Below are positions 17,372 through 26,150 of a DNA stretch of 64,000 nucleotides, piece after piece. The notes beneath the pieces were generated by a model. It saw nothing but the letters and a program-made list of their open reading frames with translations, made no database searches and was not told the DNA's origin. Made by a program: the position numbers and the translations under genes. How positions within the stretch are numbered: the first letter of the stretch is position 1; each line of letters opens with the position of its first letter. The stretch lies in NCBI RefSeq assembly GCF_022808175.1, contig NZ_JALGBX010000005.1, forward strand, positions 310,001 through 374,000, written 5' to 3'. Source of the DNA: Streptomyces sp. AP-93. Its GTDB lineage: Bacteria; Actinomycetota; Actinomycetes; Streptomycetales; Streptomycetaceae.

Positions 17372-18828
17372 TCAGCTGGTCGGGCGCAGTCCGCCCGCCA
17401 GCCGGTCCCACAGCGGCTGGGGCACCGGCCCACCGGCCGCGAGTACGTCGGACACCTCCAGCAGGGTCAAGTCGTCGGCAGGCCAGGTGTGTTCGGCAAG
17501 GGCTGAAGCTGTCGCCGCCACCTCCCGGGGGTCCAGCCCGGCGTCGGAGGCGACCGCGCTGTGACGGTCGAACACGAAGGACCCGCCGCGGCGGTGCGCG
17601 GTGCGCAGCACCACCAGCTCCCACTGACGGCTCGTCAGGGTTCCCTCGTGGGTCAGGACCCGGGCGAGCGAGAGCCAGGCGTGTGCGAGGCCGGGGTGGT
17701 GGGCGAGGGTGCCGAAGAGGTTCACCCGCCCGGGGCCGTCCTTGGCGGATCCGGCCGGCAGTCCGCGCAGCGCGGGCGCCCACTGCTCGGGCGGCAGCGG
17801 GGTGATGCGTACGGGACGCTCGGGCGGTTCGTTGGTCATCGGGCTGACGACGACGCCGGCGCTGGCGCCGCTCGCGAACCCGAACATGCCCACCAGATCG
17901 CCCGGGTGGAGCCGGTCGGAGTTCAGGGCGGTGGCCAGTTGCAGCGGGATGGTGTTGGTCGCGACGTTGCCGTGTGCGGGGAAGGTGGACAGGATCCGCG
18001 GCGGATCCACCCCCACCCAGCCGCACGCCACCCGGGTGAAGGGAACGGACGGCTGGTGCACGCAGACGAGGTCGAAGTCCTCCACGTCCACCCCGAGTTC
18101 GCGCACCGCCCCGCGCACCTTGGCCGGCATCCCGTCGAAGGAGGCCACGAGCCGGGCCGAATCGATCTCCAGGCGGCCCATCCTGCGGTGGTTCGCGTAC
18201 GGATTGGGCAGTGTCGCGGCCTGCCAGCCCCAGGAGTTGGCGAAGAACCGGCTCCCGAGGATCCCGGGCCTCATACTCGCGGCGACCAGTACCGCCGAGC
18301 CCATGTCGCCGGTGCTGAGGCTCGGCAGGGCGCCCAGCACCTCGTCCGGGTCCGTGACGCTCCAGCGGCTTTCCCGCGTACTGACCTCGGCACTGGTGAT
18401 CAGCACCCGCCGGTACTGTCCGGTCCGGACGAAGGCGTCGGCCACCTCGAGCGCGTTCAGTACCCCGTTGCAGGGGTTCTTCAGGTCGAACACCGGGCAG
18501 TCGAGGCTGAGTTGGGCGGCCACCACATGGGCGGTGGCAGGTTCCTCCATGTCGGCGAGCATGCCGGCGTACAGCAGCAGGTCCACCTTCCGGGTGGGGG
18601 TGCCGCTCTCCTCCAGCAGCCTGCGGGCGGCGTGCACCGCCAGGTCGGAAGGCTGCTCCTCGGTCGGTCCACCGTGCGCTGGACCAGCCCGTACATGTGC
18701 TGGAGCACGCCCCGGGACATCGGGATGCCGGGGCTGCCCGCCCGGAAGCGGTCCTCGACCGCGGCGACGCTCTGGCGCTCCCGCGGTGCGTGGACGGTGG
18801 CGTGGACGACGGCACTGTGAAGGGCCAA
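17372..18828 (-). pseudogene. KAS III-like enzyme fused to AhpD/CMD-like domain, frameshifted
   Basis: Residues from TTG 18828 (ALHSAVVHATVHAPRERQ...GLVQRTVD) continue in a second frame from TEEQPSDLAVHAARRLL. One base seems missing near 18667. The joined ~485-residue protein has a KAS III-like thiolase fold with the triad Cys (LKNPCNG), His (VCVHQPSV) and Asn (AHGNVATNT). About 130 C-terminal residues follow that resemble carboxymuconolactone decarboxylase/AhpD proteins (NLFGTLAHHPGLAHAWLSLAR, LTSRQWELVVLRTAHR). The fusion is unusual. It lies 36 nt downstream of the KAS II gene, in the same direction, and may release or extend the acyl chain. Start codon and functionality are uncertain. Confidence 0.78.
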
Positions 18829-18864
18829 GGGTACGAAGCCTTCTGCTGGTGGGGGCGGTGGCGT

Positions 18865-20124
18865 TCAGGGCGCGGTGAGGAGGAGCACCACGTTGTGCCC
18901 GCCGAAGCCGAAGGAGTGACTGACGGCGGCACCGACCCGCTGCTCACGTACCGTGCCGGTCACGCAGTCGATGTCGTAGGGAGAGCCGCCGGAACCGCAT
19001 CCGGCGCCGCCCGCCGCGAGGTTGGCGATCGGCGCCACCCGGGAGTCCCGGATGGTGAGGGCGGTGAGCGCGGCCTCCACGGCGCCGGAGGCGCCGAGGC
19101 TGTGGCCGAGCACCCCCTTGGGGGCGGTCACGCTGGGGCCGTGCGGCAGGACGCGGGCGATGAGTCCTGCCTCGGTGCGGTCGTTGAGGGGGGTGGAGGT
19201 TCCGTGGGCGTTGACGTGATCGACGTCGGCCGGGGACAGCCCGGCCTCGGCGAGCGCCGCCCGCAGGGCCGCCTCGGCGTACTCGCCGCCGGGGGACGGC
19301 GCCGTCGGGTGGTGTGCGTCCGAGGTGAGGCCGGCTCCGGCCAGGTGCGCGTATCCGCGCCGCCCGCGGGCCGCTGCGTCCGCCGGCCGCTCCAGTACGA
19401 GCACTGCGGCCCCCTCGGCGATGACGAAGCCGTCCCGGTCCGCCGCGAACGGCCTGGAGGCCAGGGCCGGCTGGTCCACCCGCCCGGACAGGGCGCCCAT
19501 CCGGGCGAACCCGGTGGTGACCACCGGGGTCACGGCGGCCTCCGAGCCGCCGGCGATCGCGATGTCGCAGGCCCCGGACAGCAGCAGGTCGCGGGCGACG
19601 GCCAGGGCGGTGGCCCCGGAGGCGCAGGCCGTCTCGGTGGCCAGGGAGGGGCCGTGGGCGCCGAGGTCCGCCGCCACCTCGCCGGCGGCCATGTTGGGGA
19701 TGAGCATCGGGATGAGGGAGGGCGAGACGAGGTCGGATCCCCCCTGGTGGTGGCGCAGGGTCTGGGTCTCCAGATGCACGGCCCCGGCCAGTCCCGTGCC
19801 GATCACCACGGCCACGCGCGCACCGTCCCAGGAGGCGGTTTCGAGTCCCGCGTCGGCCACGGCCTCGCGGGCCGCCAGGACCGCGAGCTGCGTGAAACGG
19901 CCCATCCGCCAGGCCTTGCCGCCGCCGATGCGCTTCTGCTCGGGGGTCATGGCGGGGATACGGCAGGAGAAGTCGACCGGGCAGTCCTTCAACTCGGGAT
20001 CGGTGTCCGCCGTGGAGCGGCCCCGGAGCACTCCGGCCCAGGTGTCCTCGCGGCCGATCCCGGCCGGGGTGATCAGCCCCAGGCCGGTCACGGCGACGGC
20101 GCGGGGGTGCGGGGAAGCCGTCAC
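18865..20124 (-). CDS. beta-ketoacyl-ACP synthase II (FabF/RedR-like)
   Basis: A 419-residue condensing enzyme that extends acyl-ACP with malonyl-ACP. The Cys-His-His triad is intact: Cys167 (ETACASGA), His307 (NAHGTSTPLND) and His341 (GVLGHSLGASGA). The C-terminal SHSFGFGGHNVVLL is typical of FabF. The GTG start overlaps the ACP stop by 4 nt (GTGA), so the two are translationally coupled. With the ACP and KAS III genes it resembles the RedP-RedQ-RedR set that builds the alkyl chain of undecylprodiginine; a separate role from housekeeping FabF is inferred from the cassette context. Confidence 0.9.
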   Translation of the reverse strand: MTASPHPRAVAVTGLGLITPAGIGREDTWAGVLRGRSTADTDPELKDCPVDFSCRIPAMTPEQKRIGGGKAWRMGRFTQLAVLAAREAVADAGLETASWDGARVAVVIGTGLAGAVHLETQTLRHHQGGSDLVSPSLIPMLIPNMAAGEVAADLGAHGPSLATETACASGATALAVARDLLLSGACDIAIAGGSEAAVTPVVTTGFARMGALSGRVDQPALASRPFAADRDGFVIAEGAAVLVLERPADAAARGRRGYAHLAGAGLTSDAHHPTAPSPGGEYAEAALRAALAEAGLSPADVDHVNAHGTSTPLNDRTEAGLIARVLPHGPSVTAPKGVLGHSLGASGAVEAALTALTIRDSRVAPIANLAAGGAGCGSGGSPYDIDCVTGTVREQRVGAAVSHSFGFGGHNVVLLLTAP

Positions 20125-20369
20125 AGGGCGTCCTGCCCGGTCCGCTCGGAGTGGAGCACGGCCACGAGCTCACCGATGGTGGTGCGCTGGGCGGCCTCGT
20201 GTTCCTCGACCTTCACACCGAGCTCCTCCTGGAGGACGAGGGCCAGTTCGGCGAGGGCGAGCGAGTCGAGGTCGAGGCTCTCCAGGGTGGCGTCGGGCAG
20301 GACGCCCTCGGGGGAGACTTCGAACTTCTCGGTGAGCACGGCGGTGAGGATGGTCTGGAGCGGGGGCAT
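20121..20369 (-). CDS. acyl carrier protein
   Basis: An 82-residue acidic helical protein with the phosphopantetheine site LDLDSLALAEL (Ser36). It carries the growing acyl chain between the neighbouring synthases. ATG 20369 is preceded by GGGAGGAC with an 8-nt gap. Its stop overlaps the GTG of the KAS II gene. Being dedicated to this cassette (not in a fab operon with malonyltransferase), it is probably loaded by the housekeeping FabD. Confidence 0.92.
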   Translation of the reverse strand: MPPLQTILTAVLTEKFEVSPEGVLPDATLESLDLDSLALAELALVLQEELGVKVEEHEAAQRTTIGELVAVLHSERTGQDAL

Positions 20370-20600
20370 GGCGGATGTCCTCCCGGGACGGGTGATGATC
20401 GGCGAGCGGGCATGAGGTAGCAGGCGGCAGGGCAGCAAGCAGCCGGAGCCGGAGCCGGAACAGGGGCCCGGATGAGGTGCCGGGTCGGAGGTGATCGCTC
20501 AGGGATCGGCGATCGGCCATCGGGGGCCGAAGGCCGCTTCTGCGCGGGTGTCGCGCGAGGAGAGAGCGCGCGGTGAGAGGGCGCGGTCAGCGGGCGAGGC

Positions 20601-20652
20601 GAGGGGGCGAGGCGAGCGGGCGAGACGAGGGGGCGAGGCGAGCGGGCGAGAC
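20601..20652. repeat. 26-bp perfect tandem duplication
   Basis: Two exact copies of a 26-bp unit beginning gagggggcga (20601-20626, 20627-20652), flanked by further partial copies of gcgggcgaggc. It lies in the 329-bp gap between the KAS III stop and the ACP start, which otherwise shows only low-complexity GA/GC sequence and no gene. Confidence 0.85.
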
Positions 20653-20698
20653 GAGAGGCGGAGGCCGGGGGGAAACGGGGTGAGGGCGAGGGCCGCCC

Positions 20699-21781
20699 TC
20701 AGGGTGCCGGTTCGATGCCGGGCACCGCGCGCTCGAACCGCGGCCAGAGCACGGCCGCCGACCCCCAGGTGAGCCCGGCCCCGAAGGTCGTGAGCAACAC
20801 CCTTTCCCCGGCGTGCAGTTCGCCGCGCGAGGCGGCATCGGCCAGGGCGAGCGGGATGGACGCGGCGCCGGTGTTGCCGACCCGCTCGATGTTGGTCACC
20901 CGGCGCGGTCCGGGGGCGGGCAGACGCTCCCCGACGGCCTTCACGATGCGGGCGTTGGCCTGGTGGGCGCAGAAGCGGTCCACGTCCTCGGGCGACCAGC
21001 CCGCGTGTTTCAGCACGGTCTGCGAGGACCGGGTCATCCGGGTCACCGCGTGCTGGAACACCTCGCGCCCCTGCATGCGGAAGTGCCGGTCGCCGGGGCC
21101 GTAGGAGTCCGGGGCCGACCGCTCCCGGGCTCCGCCGCCGCGCACCTCGATCAGCTCGTCGCCCGAGCCGTCGCTGCCGAGGTCGAAGGCGAGGATGCTT
21201 CCCGCTTCCCCCCAGTGGCCCCGGCGCAGCACGACGGCGCCCGCGCCGTCGCCGAAGACGATGCCGGCCGAGCGGTCCCCGGGGTCCAGGAGCGTCGAGT
21301 ACAGATCGGCCGCCACGAGCAGGACCCGGTCCGCGCAGCCCGACAGCAGGGCTCCGGCGGCGGTGGCGAGCCCGTACAGGAAGCCGCTGCAGGCGGCGTT
21401 CACGTCCCAGGCGGCCGCACCGCCGAGGCCCAGCCGGGTCGCCAGCTGCGGAGCCATGGCCGGCATGGGCCGGTCCGGGGTGGAGGTGGCCACGAGCACG
21501 GTGTCCACCGGAGCGCCGCCCGCCACGGCCAGGGCACGGCGCCCGGCTTCGAGGGCGAGCTCGCCGGTGGACACTCCGGGGTCGGCCCGGCGCCGCTCGC
21601 GGATCCCGGTGCGGCGGTGCACCCAGGCGTCGTCGATGCCCCAGGCCGAGGGGAGTCCGGCGTTGGCTACCACCCGGGGCGGAACGTATCCGGCGATGCC
21701 CTCCAGCACCGCCGCGGGCGGGGCGGACCGGGTGGCCGATGGTGTCAACTGCTCTTCTGGGCAAGGCAAGAGGGAAGTCAC
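20699..21781 (-). CDS. beta-ketoacyl-ACP synthase III (FabH/RedP-like)
   Basis: A 360-residue chain-initiating synthase that condenses an acyl-CoA starter with malonyl-ACP. The triad is intact: Cys131 (NAACSGFLYGL), His273 (CAHQANARI) and Asn303 (GNTGAASIPLAL). GTG 21781 has a GAGAG site 6 nt upstream; the first ~25 residues are poorly conserved, so a later start is possible. It is the first gene of the cassette. The starter unit (acetyl, propionyl or branched) cannot be told from sequence. Confidence 0.92.
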   Translation of the reverse strand: MTSLLPCPEEQLTPSATRSAPPAAVLEGIAGYVPPRVVANAGLPSAWGIDDAWVHRRTGIRERRRADPGVSTGELALEAGRRALAVAGGAPVDTVLVATSTPDRPMPAMAPQLATRLGLGGAAAWDVNAACSGFLYGLATAAGALLSGCADRVLLVAADLYSTLLDPGDRSAGIVFGDGAGAVVLRRGHWGEAGSILAFDLGSDGSGDELIEVRGGGARERSAPDSYGPGDRHFRMQGREVFQHAVTRMTRSSQTVLKHAGWSPEDVDRFCAHQANARIVKAVGERLPAPGPRRVTNIERVGNTGAASIPLALADAASRGELHAGERVLLTTFGAGLTWGSAAVLWPRFERAVPGIEPAP

Positions 21782-22136
21782 GCACGTCTCTCAGGAGGGA
21801 TCTCGGGGGAGCGGCACGACTGTAGGGCGGGTCAAGATCACGGCGGGCGCCGACGCGCACGGGAACGGATGTGCTGAACGCCGGGTCGGGCGTCATCGCC
21901 GCAGCTCAGGGGCGTGAAGGAAGAAACGTTACGGCCGATGGGCCATCAGGGGATCGCCCCAAAGGCTGAACCGGGTACGGCTGACCAGGCGTCCTGCTGA
22001 CGTCGCGGTGCAGCCGTCCTAGGGACCATCAACCGCTCCTACGGGGCGAGGGCAACGGTGCGCAAGGGGTGCGGCTGTTGAACGTGTTGCACACGCACCC
22101 CTCCGGGCCCCCGCGGCAGGCGGGGGCGCTCGCCCG
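21782..22136. other. 355-bp gene-free region upstream of the KAS III cassette
   Basis: No coding signal is seen. It should hold the cassette promoter (minus strand). GATGGGCCATC at 21937-21947 is an 11-bp palindrome within a locally less GC-rich stretch (aagaaacgtt, 21921-21930) and is the best operator candidate. The hairpin 22107-22127 at the other end terminates the gene beyond. Confidence 0.5.
22107..22127 (-). terminator. hairpin downstream of ABM monooxygenase gene
   Basis: GCCCCCGC (22107-22114) pairs perfectly with GCGGGGGC (22120-22127) around a 5-nt loop, 9 nt after the stop of the minus-strand gene. No T tract follows. Confidence 0.55.
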
Positions 22137-22460
22137 TCAGTCGACCTGGAGCTCGCCCATCCGGCTCCAGCCGGTCGCACCCTCGATGGTGGTGCTGACG
22201 ATCTCCGGCGTCCGGGTGACCAGGGGGCGCATGGTCTCCAGGGCCGCGCGGAAGTGCCCCGAGGTGACGTGTGCCTCCGCGGCGTCGTCCTGGAACGCCT
22301 CCACCAGTACGTACGTGTCCGGCTCTTCCAGGCTGCGGGACCACTCGAACCACAGGTTGCCCGGCTCGGCGCGGGTGGCCTGCGTGAACTCCGCGACCAG
22401 CTCGGGCCACTGATCGACGTACTGGGACTTGACGGGGAATTTGACCACAATGAAGATCAT
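22137..22460 (-). CDS. ABM-domain putative quinol monooxygenase
   Basis: A 107-residue single-domain protein of the antibiotic biosynthesis monooxygenase (YgiN-like) dimeric ferredoxin fold: IFIVVKFPVKSQYVDQWPELVAEF, EPGNLWFEWSRSLEEPDTYVLVEAF, then HVTSGHFRAALETM. Such proteins oxidise quinols or polyketide aromatics without cofactors, or act as small-molecule binders. It is on the same strand as the KAS cassette but ~355 bp upstream with a hairpin between, so it is probably not in that operon. Confidence 0.85.
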   Translation of the reverse strand: MIFIVVKFPVKSQYVDQWPELVAEFTQATRAEPGNLWFEWSRSLEEPDTYVLVEAFQDDAAEAHVTSGHFRAALETMRPLVTRTPEIVSTTIEGATGWSRMGELQVD

Positions 22461-22501
22461 TCGAACATTGTAGGCGCGAGCCCGCCCGGCTCACGGTGCC
22501 C

Positions 22502-23650
22502 TCAGGTCTGCTCCGGAGCCGCCCCCGCTCCCGCGCCCGCCCCCGCTCCCGGCGACGCCCCCGGCGCCGGTGCCGGGAAAGCGACGGCGGTGAGTGTCGC
22601 CGCGAGGCCCTCCTTGCGCATCCGCTGGTCGACGTAGATCAGGGCGATGACCAGTTGCGGAAAGCTGAACTGGAACAGCGAGCTGATGACACCGCCGAGC
22701 AGCATGGTGGCCCCGTAGACGAGGAACCCGAAGATCAGCGTGCCGGGGTCCGGCGAGGGATCGTCCGGCCCCGGCAGGTTCGGGAAGAGCGCGAACATGC
22801 CGACGAAGCCGAAGGGCATCTGGATGGCGTACCCGACGGCCATCGCCACGAGGTGCCCGAGCATGGAAAGGCCGAACACCCGCCACCAGCCGTCGCGGAC
22901 CAGCTGCGAGGAGCGCCGCAGGGCCGCGACGGGGCCGAGCCCTTCGCACACCGCCGCGGCGGGTGCGAGGCTGAACCGGGCCACGAGCCAGATGGAGAAG
23001 GGCACGCACAGGAGGGAGCCCAGGAGGAGCAGGCCGAAGGCGGCCGGCGGGCCGGAGCCGTCCAGCTCCGTGGACATGATGATCAGCGGGATGCAGATCG
23101 CGTACAGCAGGAGCGCGGGCCCGCCCGCGATCAGCGCGGTGAGCAGGAGGGCGCCGAGCACCGACGGCAGCCGTGACCAGCTGCGGCGCCACATCGCGCC
23201 GAAGGAGGCGGGGCGGCCGAGCACCGCCTCCTGGATCAGTGCGGGGCACAGGGCGCTGAACATCGCGGCGCCCACCGTCATCACGACGAGCAGGACCACG
23301 CCCGCCGGTATGAAGGACAGGAAGAGGGCTGCCACGTCCGAGCCCTCGGGGTCTTCTCCCGGTGCGAGGTCGAAGACCGCGGAGAACCGGTCGTGCCGGA
23401 CCGCGAGGGAGATCGCGAGCGTGGCGGCCACGAGGAGGATCGCGATGCCCTGTACCACGGTCATGACGCCGATCAGCGGCTTCCAGTACCGCCGGAAGGT
23501 TCCGAAGGCGCCGTTGATCACATCGCCCGTACCGAGCGGACGCAGGGGTATGACGCCCGGCTGCGGCGCGGGCGGTGGCATCCAGCCGCCTCCCCACTGC
23601 GGCGGTGCGGGCTGACCTGGGTGTTGACCCCACCCGGTGTGGTGCGACAT
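22502..23650 (-). CDS. polytopic membrane protein, GDPD membrane-domain-like
   Basis: A 382-residue protein with a Pro-rich cytoplasmic N-terminus (PGQPAPPQWGGGWMPPPAPQPG), then PLGTGDVINGAFGTFRRYWK, the entry typical of the glycerophosphodiester phosphodiesterase membrane-domain family, and about six hydrophobic segments. The end is an Ala/Gly/Pro repeat (PGAGAGAGAGAAPEQ). Actinomycete members are common but without known activity. It lies between the ABM gene and a TetR gene, all on the minus strand with separate gaps. Confidence 0.8.
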   Translation of the reverse strand: MSHHTGWGQHPGQPAPPQWGGGWMPPPAPQPGVIPLRPLGTGDVINGAFGTFRRYWKPLIGVMTVVQGIAILLVAATLAISLAVRHDRFSAVFDLAPGEDPEGSDVAALFLSFIPAGVVLLVVMTVGAAMFSALCPALIQEAVLGRPASFGAMWRRSWSRLPSVLGALLLTALIAGGPALLLYAICIPLIIMSTELDGSGPPAAFGLLLLGSLLCVPFSIWLVARFSLAPAAAVCEGLGPVAALRRSSQLVRDGWWRVFGLSMLGHLVAMAVGYAIQMPFGFVGMFALFPNLPGPDDPSPDPGTLIFGFLVYGATMLLGGVISSLFQFSFPQLVIALIYVDQRMRKEGLAATLTAVAFPAPAPGASPGAGAGAGAGAAPEQT

Positions 23651-23729
23651 CGCTGTTCCCCCTCGAATGAAAGGGACACGGTAACCCGCTGGTGAAAGCG
23701 CCCCGTCAAGGCCCCCGGTCCGCCGGTCC

Positions 23730-24467
23730 TCAGCGGGTGTCCCCGCCCGCCCCGTCCAGGGGGACCACGAGTCCGATGGTCTCGGCCGCCACGGCGATGG
23801 CGTAGTCGAAGAACGCGGCCTCGTCCCGGACGCTGTCGTGGGTACGGCTGAAGACCTGGAACACCAGGAGTCCGATCAGGCTGCTCCACAGCACGATCCC
23901 GCGCTCGATGACGTCCGAGAACGGAGCCGGGGGCAGGCCGCCGAAGGCCTCCACGGCGGCCGGCAGCAGCAGTGGCGGCCCGGGCACCGTGCGCCGCGGC
24001 GGGGTGAGTTCGCCGCCCGCCAGGGCCGCGCCCACGATGCCGGCGAGGACGCCGGGCGTGCGCGAGGCGGGCAGGACGGTGTCCTGCGGGGCGTGATAGC
24101 CGGGTACGGGCGAGCCGTAGATCAGCGTGAACTCGGCGGGGTGGTCGAAGGACCACCGGCGCAGCGCGCGCGTGACCGCGAGCAGCCGCGCACCCGCCGA
24201 CGCGTGGACGGCGGTGGCGGCCTCGTCGGCCTGCTCCATCGCGGCGCCGGACGTGTCGTAGGCGTCGATGACGAGCGCGGTCAGCAGGTCGTCCCGGTGC
24301 GGGAAGAGGGCCTGCACCTCGCCGACGGCACGACCGCAGTCGCGCGCGACGGCGTCCAGGGACAGCCCTGCGCCGCCCAGCTCCAGCAGGTGCAGGCGCG
24401 CGGTCTTCTTGATCAGCTCTGACAGGATCGCGTCGCCGGATGTCGAATTCGTTGCGTGATCGTCCAT
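23730..24467 (-). CDS. TetR/AcrR-family regulator (WHG-type C-terminus)
   Basis: A 245-residue regulator. The HTH is somewhat divergent: ARLHLLELGGAGLSLDAVARDCGRAVGEVQALFPHRDDLL. The C-terminal ligand domain contains FDHPAEFTLIYGSPVPGYHAP, the signature of the WHG-type subgroup. ATG 24467 is the best start; the ribosome site is weak. It diverges from the NCS1 permease gene 220 bp away and may control it or itself. Ligand unknown. Confidence 0.85.
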   Translation of the reverse strand: MDDHATNSTSGDAILSELIKKTARLHLLELGGAGLSLDAVARDCGRAVGEVQALFPHRDDLLTALVIDAYDTSGAAMEQADEAATAVHASAGARLLAVTRALRRWSFDHPAEFTLIYGSPVPGYHAPQDTVLPASRTPGVLAGIVGAALAGGELTPPRRTVPGPPLLLPAAVEAFGGLPPAPFSDVIERGIVLWSSLIGLLVFQVFSRTHDSVRDEAAFFDYAIAVAAETIGLVVPLDGAGGDTR

Positions 24468-24604
24468 GCCGAAACCGTACCGGCCGTCGGCAACTGCCCT
24501 GCGTGCGGCCCCCGTAGGGGCGCGGACCGAGGCCCCGGGCCGGTGGCGGCGCCCCAGTGCGCTCATGTCGTCGTACGCGACTCCTCTCCGGGTGCGTGAA
24601 GATC

Positions 24605-24634
24605 GGGCGAGAGCGACGCGGGCGAGAGCGACGC
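24605..24634. repeat. 15-bp tandem duplication upstream of NCS1 permease
   Basis: gggcgagagcgacgc occurs twice in direct tandem (24605-24619, 24620-24634), in the promoter region between the TetR and permease genes. It could be a pair of regulator sites or a slippage product. Confidence 0.7.
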
Positions 24635-24686
24635 GAACGCCTCCGCCACGACACGCGGGCGGGTACGACCGCAGACGGAGGGCTCC

Positions 24687-26135
24687 ATGGGATCCACGGG
24701 CACGGGCAGGGGCAGGGGCACGGGCACGGGCACGGATACGGATACGGACCGGCCCGGCCGGGTCGAGGCCCACGGCATCGACCACGTTCCCGACCGGGAG
24801 CGCCACGGCCGTGCCCGCGAGCTGTTCCCCGTCTGGGCGGCGGCGAATGTGAACTACCTGAGCATGGTGGTCGGCGGCGCCCTGATCCTCATGGGCCTGA
24901 GCCTGGGTCAGGCCATCGCGGTCATCGTGCTGGGCAGCCTGTTCTGGGCGCCGATCGGCCTGCTCGCCGTCTCGGGACCGGCCTCCGGCACGCCGAGCGA
25001 GGTGATCGCGCGGGCGATGTACGGCGTCCGCGGCAACCGGGTGAACATCGCCGTCAACGGCTGGCTGCTCTGCATCTGCTACATCGCCCTCAACCTGGCC
25101 GCCGCCGCGGTCGCCGGCTTCGTCCTCGTGGAGAAGGCGGGCATCGACACGAACAGCGCGGTCAAGACCGCCGTCGTGGTGGTCATCGCCGCCCTCACCC
25201 TGGCCATCGGCGTCTACGGACACGCCACCATGGTCAAGCTCTACCCCCCGATCGCCATCGCCCTCACGGTCACGTTCGCCGTCGTCGCCGTATACGTGTG
25301 CACGCGCGCCGACCTCGGACGCCAGCCCGCCGAACCACTGACCGGCGGCGCCCTGTGGGCCACCCTCGCGGCCGGCGTCACGCTCATCGCCTCGGGTCCG
25401 CTCTCCTACACCAACAGCGCGGACTTCTCCCGCTACCTGCCGCGCACGGCCTCACGAACGGCGGTCGCGGGCTGGACCGCGCTCGGCGGATTCCTGCCCG
25501 GCGTCCTCCTCACCTCGCTGGGCGCCCTCGCCGCGACCGTCGTGGACATGGCCGAGCCGCAGGCCGGGCTGGAGAGCATCCTGCCCTCCTGGTTCTCGCC
25601 CGTGTTCCTGTTGGCGATCGTGCTCGGCACGATCGCCAACAACGCCATGACCGCCTACAGCTCCGGCCTCGCCCTCCAGGCCGCCGGCGTCCGCGTCCGC
25701 CGCTCCGTCGGCGTCCTCGTCGACGGAGCCCTCGGGGTCGTGTTGACCCTGTACGCGCTCCTCGTCTCCAACTTCCTCGACACGGTCGGCAACCTCCTCC
25801 AGCTGACCGTCGTCGTCCTGGGCCCCAGCACGGCCGTCTACGCGACCGACATCCTGCTGCGCCGCTGCCGCTACGACGGCCCCGCGCTCACCGACGAGAG
25901 CCCCGGCAGCCCCTTCTGGTACACCGGGGGCGTCAACTGGGCGGGAGCGCTGGCCCTGACGGCGGGCATCGCGGCGGCAGCCCTCTGCGTGGACACCCTG
26001 TACACGGGCCCCGTCGCCCGGGCCCTGAACGGCGTGGAGCTCTCCCTGCCCGTCGGCATCGCCGTGGCGGCGTCCCTCTACGCGCTCCTGATGCACCGCT
26101 CCCTACGAGGCCGGGCTGCCGCGCCGCAGGCCTGA
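24687..26135 (+). CDS. NCS1-family purine/cytosine permease
   Basis: A 482-residue transporter with about 12 membrane segments. Family features: PVWAAANVNYLSMVVGGALILMG in TM1, the loop GPASGTPSEVIARAMYGVRGN after TM2, and GPLSYTNSADFSRYLP in the middle. NCS1 proteins import nucleobases, allantoin or related compounds with Na+ or H+. ATG 24687 has an ACGGAGGG site. Residues 3-22 are a Gly-Thr-Arg/Asp repeat from a hexamer expansion (ggcacg/ggcagg/ggatac), which lies in the cytoplasmic tail. No catabolic gene is adjacent to indicate the substrate. Confidence 0.92.
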   Translation: MGSTGTGRGRGTGTGTDTDTDRPGRVEAHGIDHVPDRERHGRARELFPVWAAANVNYLSMVVGGALILMGLSLGQAIAVIVLGSLFWAPIGLLAVSGPASGTPSEVIARAMYGVRGNRVNIAVNGWLLCICYIALNLAAAAVAGFVLVEKAGIDTNSAVKTAVVVVIAALTLAIGVYGHATMVKLYPPIAIALTVTFAVVAVYVCTRADLGRQPAEPLTGGALWATLAAGVTLIASGPLSYTNSADFSRYLPRTASRTAVAGWTALGGFLPGVLLTSLGALAATVVDMAEPQAGLESILPSWFSPVFLLAIVLGTIANNAMTAYSSGLALQAAGVRVRRSVGVLVDGALGVVLTLYALLVSNFLDTVGNLLQLTVVVLGPSTAVYATDILLRRCRYDGPALTDESPGSPFWYTGGVNWAGALALTAGIAAAALCVDTLYTGPVARALNGVELSLPVGIAVAASLYALLMHRSLRGRAAAPQA

Positions 26136-26150
26136 CCGGGTACGCACCCT

